A DNA stretch of 64,000 bases from Ctena decussata (Eukaryota; Mollusca; Bivalvia; Lucinida; Lucinidae): contig OZ022508.1 in assembly GCA_963989385.1 (NCBI GenBank), positions 32,014,166-32,078,165 on the forward strand. Direction: 5' to 3'. The position numbers and the translations under genes are program-made. How positions within the stretch are numbered: position 1 is the first letter of the stretch; each line of letters opens with the position of its first letter. The notes below the pieces were generated by a model. The model was given only the letters and a program-made list of their open reading frames with translations, had not been told where the DNA came from and ran no database searches. Below are positions 52,701-63,526 of the stretch, piece by piece.

Positions 52701-55700
52701 TCATTGAGAAATATGAAGAATGATCCTCAAAAGCCCACCTTATCTGGAGCTCTGAAATACACAACTTTATCATAAAGAGATGCTCCCCATGTATTGCTTT
52801 TTACCTGCTTACATGTATAATCCTCTAAAGTGCAGCAGTATAGAAAAGATTAAAATACACATATTTTATTTATTGATTGATTGATTGATTGATTTGTGCT
52901 TTACGTCCACGGTAAACAGCTATGGACATGTCTGGACGGTCAGTTAACCTAACCACACTGTTCCTGGGCAGGCTTAGACCTCCTAAGCAGTTAACCAGTA
53001 CTAAGTGCACATACTTTCGCCAGTAACTGACAACTGCCCTTCTTGAATCAGTGAAAGGAAAAATGAAAGTATGTGGCCAGACCGGGTATCAAACCCAGGA
53101 CCTCTGACTTATGAGTCGGGTGCCCTAACGCTATTTGAACATCACCTTAACCTACACAAATGACAGTCAAGCTGGCGGTTGGATTCATAATCCAGGGGTT
53201 GTGTATCTGAGTCAGGCCAACGTCATGATCATTCTCTAACCTTTCGTTTACTTCATCCTCATAATCATGTCACCCATTTTCCAATTGGACTGAAAGGACC
53301 GAAATACTGTTGAAAAGCCTGTAAAACTACAATACATCCATCCACCTTTTTTCCTTTACTAAGTATGAACATTCTATATCAACTTATCAAATGCATTGTT
53401 TTATGTGTACTACCTTTATCTGGGGGAGTATCATCACAGAGGTGAAGGTCTATTCTGCCAGTTATAAAATGGTATGAAGTTGTTGCCACATCATATCTCT
53501 GGAAATATTTCATCTCACTTGTCATTGACCTTGACTGCTTCTGTTGTTGCTGTTGTTGTTGTTGATTTTGATATATCTGGTCATGAAATGACTGAGTTTG
53601 TCTCTGTTTCTGTAACACATAAAGACATTTATCATATGACGTCGCAGTTGTTCAGTGAATAAGGTCGTGTCATAAAAATCGTATGACCACACATGTAATA
53701 ACACTTTGGCGCGTACACCTAACATCATTGACAACGTCCATGTCAAGAATGCATCTCTTCAGATCTCTTCAGTATAATGAAACATAAAAAGGTGTATAAG
53801 TCTACCCAAATATTTTTCAATATTTTTTCATCATTTTAACAAAGGTGCACACCATGTTTGCAAATTTTCTGCTGCTTGCAGAAGATAATGAAAATGAAAA
53901 ACTAGCCAAAACACACACATACACATCCTTTTTACATTTTTCAGGTAGTTGCAAAAACAAACGACACACATTCTTCATGAAATATATCAGTATAACAATT
54001 GTTTGCTGACTCTCATTAAAGTCATTATTAAGTAAAACTGCACTTTGAAGTTTGAAAATAATTTTTTTGAAAACTTTAACCCCTAACTTAATATACTAGA
54101 AATACATAACAACTATTAACATACTAAATCTGAGACCTAAGTTTTGCGGAACACTGAAGTAAGCTCAAAGAGAAGTTTTCACCTGTAATTTATCTGCAGC
54201 CAACTTTTTGCTCTGTTCGGAAGACTTTTCTATCATATCGCTGAGAGAATTGGCATACAAGATGGCTGCCTTCAGCTGTGTATCTGTGAGAACCCAGAGA
54301 ATATCGTCCAGCAGTAGTATCACTCGGGATGCTATTATACTGCAGTCTGAAAATTGTAAAAATGTAATATTCACGATGAACACAAAACTGTCAATGTACC
54401 TTAGTTAATCGATTGTACATGTAAGATATGAGTTACCGGTAACCTTTCTAAAACCACCACAAATATGTAACACAGTCTTGTACAGTTCAGCTATATAATG
54501 AGGCTTTCTCTTCCGAAAACAATCCCAAAGATTTAGATCCATCTTATAAGATGGATCTATATCTTTTGGATTGGTTTGGAAGGAAAACAACCCCATCTTA
54601 TAATCAAAGAAATATATTAACTAGAATAACCATACAAAAATATGACAATCAATTTGAAAATGTTAAAATGAAAACCTACTGTATCATACTTACTGAAAGC
54701 ATTGAACTAAATGCATGTACAACACAATGCAGACCCAGACCAGACTGCTCCTGCTAAGGAGCAGTCTGGTCTGGGTCTACAATGTTTGCCTACAACTTTA
54801 TAAAGTATCTCCCACATAGGTCAAAGTGGGTTTGCCAAAATACAAAGAAAGAAGAGTTTATCATAGCAATGGTCGAAATGGCTGATTATCTATGGTTAAT
54901 ATTAGGTGAAATCTGGCATTCAGCATCCCCAAGTCTAATAGGAAGATACAGTTTAAATTTATATGCCGGTGTTGATATTACCTTTTTAAAACATTACAAA
55001 CAGTTCGGGAGTTGTCAGATGCATATTACCAGAGGGCCAATGGCCCTATATCGCTCACCTGAGCACTGAGGTTATGTTGGAAAAACTAAGTTGCCACAGC
55101 AACAAAACAACATGCACAACAGCAATAAAACACACCATTTATGTAGAGGATAATATCACAAACATTTATGCAAAAAATAAGCTTTATCCCCCCTTAATGG
55201 CTTCTGAGAAGAAGATCTTTGGCAAAAAAAAAAAAAAAAAATTGAAAATTTGGCCCTTCAATTGCAATGGCAACCAATCAAAATCAGGTCTTTGGGCAAA
55301 ATTCTTATAGCTGATAGGGGACTACTCTAGGAACATTTCTGTAAAGCTTTTGTCAAAATATCTGCCGTAACACAGACATAAATACCAAATGTCCACTTTC
55401 CCCATTGTAAGTCTATGGAAACTTTAAGTTGCCATAGCAACCAGTTCACATGGGCAATGATAATATGAAATAAACTTTAGGTAGAGGCTAATGTTATTAA
55501 TATGTATGCAAAGTATCAGCTTCATCCTCCTCATGGCTTCACTTTCCCCATTATAAGTCAATGGAAACTATAAGTTGACATAGCAACCAAAGTTCTTATT
55601 GGGTTGGAAGAAAAAACAAAATTCATGTAGAGGCTTCTGTTATCAACATGTTGGCACAATATCAGCTTCATCCCCCATATGGCTTCTGAGCAGAAGATTT

Positions 55701-58700
55701 TTTCATTTTTTCTTCTTTTTTTTTCGAAAATTTACCCTATATTTGCCATGGCAACCAATCAAATTCAGCTATTTGGAGAAAATTCATATGAAATATAGAG
55801 GACTATTCAAGAAACATTTCTGTAGAAAGAGAATCTAAATAAAAGCCGTGAGACAGCAAAAATTGCCAATTTCCATTTTCCCCAATGTTATAAGTCAATG
55901 GAAACTTAGTTGCCATAGCAACCAAACTGCTGGAGTAATTGCCATGAAAAACAGTAATTCTATAGAGGCTAGTACTAAGATTCTTTCTGTAGAGTTTGAG
56001 CTTTATTGGCCACACAGTTTATGCAGAGATGATTTTTTAATATTTTTCCATTTTTAACTATTCGGTTGCAATGGCAACCAGAAAAATTTCCCAATTTGTA
56101 TAAATTTAACAAGGCTGGTTCAAGACTACTCCAGGTACATTTCTATAAAAGTTTTGTCAAAATATCTGCAGTGGCATAGCAATAAATGCAAATTTTCTAT
56201 TTTGCCATTATAAGTCAATGGCAACTTTAAGTTCCCATAGCAACCAAACTGCTAGAGCAATTGCCAAGAAAAACAGTACTTTTATAGAGGGCAGTGCCAA
56301 GATCCTTTCTGTGAAGTTTGAGCTTTATTGGTTGCATAGTTTCTGAGGAGATGATTTTTGAATATTTTTTCTATTTTTAACCATTCGGTTGCCATGGCAA
56401 CCAGCCAAATTGTGCAATTGACATAAATTTCATGTGGTTGATGGAGGACTACTCAAGGAACATTTCTGTTAAAGTTTTGTCAAAATATCTGCAGTGACAT
56501 AGCAATAAATGCAAATTTTCAATTTTTCCCATACAAGTCAATGGAAACTTTAAGTTGCCATAGCAACCAAAGTTCCAAAGCAATTTGGATAAAAAACAGT
56601 ATTATTGGTTCCCCCTGCCTATAGATGCTATATATGAAATTTAGTTACAATGGGCCTTGTAGTTTCAGAGGAGATGTCGTTTGAAAATGTTGACGGACGA
56701 CGTACGACGGACAACGGACGACGGACGACGGATGCCTGCCTATACTATAAGCTCACCTGTGAGCCTTCGGCTCAGGTGAGCTAAAAATGCATATACTAAT
56801 ATTTCACTGAGTGCAAGAAACTCCTGCTGTATAACAGTGGCAAGGCTTTCCCCCAACACACATGTAAATTCTTATGCAACATGTTTTTCACATTTTTAAC
56901 TCAATAAAGAATAAATACCTCACTGCCGATTCAACAGGATAATTACACAAACATACCTCTTTTTACAGACTATATTACATTTGACATAACTGTCAATGTA
57001 ACATATGGTCCACAGAAATATTTAAACTGATGATAAAGTGAACATGTGGTATAATATTCAACACCTGTTCACTCTGAGATGCAGTGTAGGATAGCTACTG
57101 TACATAATGCTATAAAAAGATTTTGGTTTGAACCTCAGGATGCTGCTTTGAGCTGTTACTTAAGTAGCAAACAGTGCTGACCTGATCAGACTACAGTCTG
57201 ATCTGGGCCTTTATTGTTTGCTCAAGCACATAATTTCTGATAAGTACCTGTATATGGTGCATAAGGGATGGAACATATTATTTCACACTCACCACTGAGT
57301 TTCTTCTTCAAAATAATTCTAATTTTAGACTGGTTTGCGATCAATCTAAGCGGTGTAGTCTGGTCATTTTCTTTTGCATTTGCTTCAATCCTCGTTGTCT
57401 GCCAGTCAATCTCCTTGAAGAGCAATATCTCACCATCAACTTCATTTCGGATTCTAGACTGTCTCAGGTCTGTAAACTGGTTCCAGGTTGATGTAAGGCT
57501 CTGTACCTTCACTCTTGACAGCTTAAATATTACAACAAAATTAGTGACATAAAAGGACAGATAGGCTCAAAAATGAGAAAGTATGCTCAGGCAACAGAAC
57601 AAGTAGCCCAAAGGGCAACAATTGCTCACCTGAGAGACATTGTAAACCTATAGGGATATTTAAGATGCTCAAGGGCAGCTAACTCCACAGTAAGTGGTCC
57701 AATCAGGCTGAAAATTAAACTCACCCAAAACATTATGTATACCCTCATTTAATATATGCAAGTTTAAAAAGTATCCGATTAAGAGCACAATAGACAGAGC
57801 TGTCAAGGGCAGCTAACTTCGTAGTGGTTGGCCAAAATTTGAACTTGTTTAAGATATTATGCATTTCCTCATTACCTGCAAGTTTGAAAAGGATCGGATC
57901 AGTAGAAACCAAGAAAAAGTGGCGACATTGATTTTTTTGGATGCTCAGGGCAGGTACTCCATAGTTAGTGGTGGGATCTAGTCGAAATGCTAACTAATCC
58001 AAGCTTTTATGCATATCCTCATTACCTGCATGTATGAAGAGGATCCGATGAAAAATGAAAATGTGATGACGTTGTTTTCTCCATTATAAGACTATGGGAT
58101 TTTTTTCAAACGCTCAAGGGCAGCTAACTCCGTAGTCTGTGCTCGAATCCGGCCAAATTTCGAACTCATCCAAGCTCTTATGTATGTCATCATTACCTGC
58201 AAGTATGATAAGGATCTAATCAAAAACCTTAATTGCAGCACCCTGAAAGTCACAGTGACCTTGACCTTGGGCACAGCATCCTGAAAATCGAACTTGCTCG
58301 AGATATAATCATACCCTACATTTGTGAGAATTTATTTTAAAATCCATTGAGAAATGTAGGTGCTAGAGTGCTGACAAAGTTTTTATAAAAATAGCCACAG
58401 TGACCTTGACCTTGGGCGCAGCACCCTGGAAGTCAAACTTGTTTGATATATTGTCATGCCCTACATTTGTGTGAAGTTGATTTAAAATCCGTTGAGAAAT
58501 GTAGGAGCTAGAGCGATGACCAAGTTTTTTCTAAAAATAGCCACAGTGACCTTGACCTTGGGTGCAGCATCCTGAAAGTCAAACTTGCTGGAGATATTGT
58601 CATGCCCTACATTTGTGTGAAGTTATTTTAAAATCTGCTGAGAAATGTAGGTGCTAGAGCACTGATGAAGATTTTCTAAAAATAGCCACAGTGACCTTGA

Positions 58701-61700
58701 CCTTGGGCGCAGCGTCCTGAAAGTCAAGCTCGCTGGAGATATTGTCATGCCCTACATTTGTGAGAAGTTATTTTAAAATCTGCTGAGAAATGTAGGTGCT
58801 AGAGCGCTGACTTAGATTTTCTAAAAAAAGCCACAGTGACCTTGACCTTGAGCGCAGCATCCTGAAAGTCGAACTTGCTTGAGATATTGTCATACCCTAC
58901 ATTTGTGTGAATTTATTTTAAAATCCATTGAGAAATGTAGGTGCTAGAGCGCTGACAAATTTTTTCTAAAAATAGCCACAGTGACCTTGACCTTGGGTGC
59001 AGCACCCTGGAAGTCAAACTTGTTTGAGATATTGTCATGCCCTACATTTGTGTGAAGTTGATTTAAAATCCGTTGAGAAATGTAGGCGCTAGAGCGATGA
59101 CCAAGTTTTTCTAAAAATAGCCACAGTGACCTTGACCTTGGGTGCAGCACCCTGAAAGTGAAAGTTGCTCGAGATATTGTCATGCCCTACATTTGTGTGA
59201 AGTTATTTTAAAATCTGCTGAGAAATGTAGGTGCTAGAGCACTGACGAAGATTTTCTAAAAAGAGCCACAGTGACCTTGACCTTGGGCGCAGCATCCTGA
59301 AAGTCGAACTTGCTCGAGATATTGTCATGCCCTACATTTGTGTGAAGTTATTTTAAAATCTGCTGAGAAATGTAGGCGCTAGAGTGCTGACAAAGTTTTT
59401 CTAAAAATAGCCGCAGTGACCTTGACCTTGGGCGCAGCATCCTGAAAGTCGAACTTGCTCGAGATATTGTCATGCCCTACATTTGTGTGAAGTTATTTCA
59501 AAATCCGTTGAGAAATGTAGGCAATAGAGCGATGACAAAGTTTTTCTCAAAATATGTGATAACGTTGTTTTCTCCATTATAACACTATGGGATTTTTTTC
59601 AAACGCTCAAGGGCAGCTAACTCCGTAGTCTGTGCTCGAATCCGGCAAAATTTCGAACTCATCCAAGCTCTTATGTATGTCATCATTACCTGCAAGTATG
59701 ATAAGGATCTAAGCAAAAACAGTTGAGAAAACGTGATGACGCCATTTTCCCCATTATAACCCTATGTGATTTTTTTCAAATGCTCAAGGGCAGCTAACTC
59801 CGTAGTCTGTGCTCGAATCCGGCCAAATTTCGAACTCATCCAAGCTCTTGTGTATGTCATCATTACCTGCAAGTATGATAAGGATCTAATCAAAAACAGT
59901 CAAGAAAACGTGATGACGCCGTTTTCCCCATTATAACCCTATGGGGGCTATCTGTTGCCATGGAAACCAGAGTTCTGAGCTGAACAGCACCAAAACCTAA
60001 TGCAGCCTTTCCCCCACCCAAATGATGCTTAAGATAAAATTTGATTGCGATCGGCCCACTGGTCTCTGAGATATTTTTGTTTGAAAGTGTTGACGCACGC
60101 ACGGACCCACGGACGGACGACGGCTCGACTCCCATCCTATAAGCTCACCTCTGAGCCTTCGGCTCAGGTGAGCTAAAAATGTAATACAAAGCTAGGCCTA
60201 AAGCCTAACTTAAGATTATCTTATTTATTTAGCTATAAGAATAGGTTTGGGGGGGTGGGGGGAGGGGTGTGTGTGTGAAGGGGTCCTTTCTGCTAAAGGA
60301 ATCCCGGTAGCTCAGTGAGTTAAGCACTGGCCTGCTGAAATAGTGGTCACAGGTTTGATTACAGCTAGCATAAATCTTCCTATCAACAGAGTTCCACTGC
60401 ACACAGCCTTTGTTTCACTATTATGTTCCCATCGTCCTGACAATGACTGTTAATCCTGTTAAATTGACATAAAATCACAAGTAGCCCAAAGGGCAACAAT
60501 TGCTCACCTGAGAGACATTGTAAACCTATAGGGATATTTAAGATGCTCAAGGGCAGCTAACTCCACAGTCAGCGCAGCAACTCCACAGTCAGCGGTCCAA
60601 TCAGGCTGAAAATTAAACTCATCCAAAACATTATGTATGCCCTCATTTAATATATGCAAGTTTAAAAAGTATCCGATCAAGAGCACAATAGACAGAGCTG
60701 TCAAGGGCAGCTAACTTCGTAGCGGTTGGCCTGATCTGGCGAAAATTTGAACTTGTTTAAGATATTATGCATTTCCTCATTACCTGCAAGTTTGAAAAGG
60801 ATCGGATAAGTAGAATCCAAGAAAAAGTGGCGACATTGATTTTTTGGATGCCCATAGTCAGTTGTGGGATCTAGCCGAAGTGCTAACTAATCCAAGCTTT
60901 TATGCATATCCTCATTACCTGCAAGTATGAAGAGGATCCGATGAAAAATGAAAATGTGATGACATTGTTTTCTCCATTATAAGACTATGGGATTTTTTTC
61001 AAACGCTCAAGGGCAGCTAACTCCGTAGTCTGTGCTCGAATCCGGCCAAATTTCGAACTCATCCAAGCTCTTGTGTATGTCATCATTACCTGCAAGTATG
61101 ATAAGGATCTAATCAAAAACCTTGATTGCAGCACCCTGAAAGTCAAACTTGCTCGAGATATTGTCATGCCCTACATTTGTGTGAATTTATTTCAAAATCT
61201 GTTGAGAAATGTAGGTGCTAGAGCAATGACAAAGTTTTTCTAAAAATAGCCAGTGACCTTGACCTTGGGCACAGCATCCTGAAAGTCGAACTTGCTCGAG
61301 ATATTGTCATACCCTACATTTGTGTCAAGTTATTTCAAAATCCATGGAGAAATGAAGGTGCAAGGGCGATGACAAGGTTTTGCTAAAAATAGCCACAGTA
61401 ACCTTGACCTTGGGCACAGCACCCTGAAAGTCGAACTTGCTTGAGATATTGTCATGCCCTACATTTGTGTGAATATATTTTAAAATCCATTGAAAAATGT
61501 AGGTGCTAGAGCGCTGACAAAGTTTTTATAAAAATAGCCACAGTGACCTTGACCTTGGGCGCAGCACCCTGGAAGTCAAACTTGTTCGAGATATTGTCAT
61601 GCCCTACATTTGTGTGAAGTTGATTTAAAATCTGTTGAGAAATGTAGGCGCTAGAGCGATGACCAAGTTTTTCTAAAAATAGCCACAATGACCTTGACCT

Positions 61701-63484
61701 TGGGTGCAGCACCCTGAAAGTCAAACTTGCTCGAGATATTGTCATGCCCTACATTTGTGTGAAGTTATTTTAAAATCTGCTGAGAAATGTAGGTGCTAGA
61801 GCACTGATGAAGATTTTCTAAAAATAGCCACAGTGACCTTGACCTTGGGCGCAGCGTTTTAAAATCTGCTGAGAAATGTCAGAGAAGTTATTTTAAAATC
61901 TGCTGAGAAATGTAGGTGCTAGAGCGCTGACTTAGATTTTCTAAAAATAGCCACAGTGACCTTGACCTTGGGCGCAGCATCCTGAAAGTCGAACTTGCTT
62001 GAGATATTGTCATACCCTACATTTGTGTGAATTTATTTTAAAATCCATTGAGAAATGTAGGTGCTAGAGCGCTGACAAATTTTTTCTAAAAATAGCCAGT
62101 GACCTTGACCTTGGGCGCAGCATCCTAGAAGTTGAACTTGCTCAAGATATTGTCATGCCCTACATTTGTGTGAAGTTATTTTAAAATCAATTGAGAAATG
62201 TAGGTGCTAGAGCGCTGACAAAGTTTTTCTAAAAATAGCCAGTGACCTTGACCTTGGGCGCAGCATCCTGAAAATCGAACTTGCTCGAGGTATTGTCATG
62301 CCCTACATTTGTGTGAAGTTATTTCAAAATCCGTTGAGAAATGTAGGCAATAGAGCGATGACAAAGTTTTTCTAAAAATATCTGATGACGTTGTTTTCTC
62401 CATTATAACACTATGGAATTTTTTTCAAACGCTCAAGGGCAGCTAACTCCGTAGTCTGTGCTCGAATCTGGCCAAATTTCGAACTCATCCAAGCCCATAT
62501 GTATGTCATCATTACCTGCAAGTATGATAAGGATCTAAGCAAAAACAGTCGAGAAAACGTGATGACGCCATTTTCCCCATTATAACCCTATGGGATTTTT
62601 TTCAAATGCTTAAGGGCAGCTAACTCCGTAGTCTGTGCTCGAATCCGACCAAATTTCGAACTCATCCAAGCTCTTGTGTATGTCATCATTACCTGCAAGT
62701 ATGATAAGGATCTAATCAAAAACAGTCAAGAAAACGTGATGACGCCGTTTTCCCCATTATAACCCTATGGGGGCTATCTGTTGCCATGGAAACCAGAGTT
62801 CTGAGCTGATTGGCACCAAAACCTAATGCAGCCTTTCCCCCACCCAAATGATGCTTCAGATAAAATTTGATTGCGATCGGCCCACTGGTCTCTGAGATAT
62901 TTATGTTTGAAAGTGTTGACGCACCCACCCACGCACCCACTAACCCACGCACAGACGGACGACGGCTCGACTCCCATCCTATAAGCTCACCTCTGAGCCT
63001 TCGGCTCAGGTGAGCTAACAAGTCATTCATCTTATCAACTTTCTTTCAAAAAGACCCTAAATATGTATATCAGTCATGTGTAATTCTGGTGTAAGACAAC
63101 TTTTTCTCTTCCAAAATAATCCAAAAATCTAGAGCCATCTTGTAACTTAAGACAAATCTACACTTCTGGGATTGTTTTGGAAGGGGAAAAACTCTTATAA
63201 CCAAATAAATATAATGGTTTTCTGCATATTCACACATTCAGATCAGTGCATATTCACACATTCAGATCAGTATCATCACTGACAGCAAGCAGAAAATGCA
63301 TGTATGCTGAGCCAAGGCCCTGTTAGTAGTGCCTGATTTAGCAAGCTTATCTCAGTTGCCAACTTGAAGTCTCAGTCAACTGATTGAAGTATGGAGCTAA
63401 GCAAAGATGTGAAACTTTTAACGCTGAGGCATCCTACTGGTAGTGGCTTAAGGTATGGCAAGGGTCTGCAAGGCTTGCACAAAA

Positions 63485-63526
<42 letters not shown>

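Noticed and set aside
53084..53140. Possible tRNA-Met/Ile gene on the minus strand
   Set aside because: The CAT anticodon arm and T-arm are present, but the D-arm is degraded and the sequence continues into a SINE body with a (TCAA)n tail.
60297..60370. Possible tRNA gene
   Set aside because: Box A and B are recognisable but acceptor and anticodon arms do not pair and a repeated body follows; it is a SINE head.
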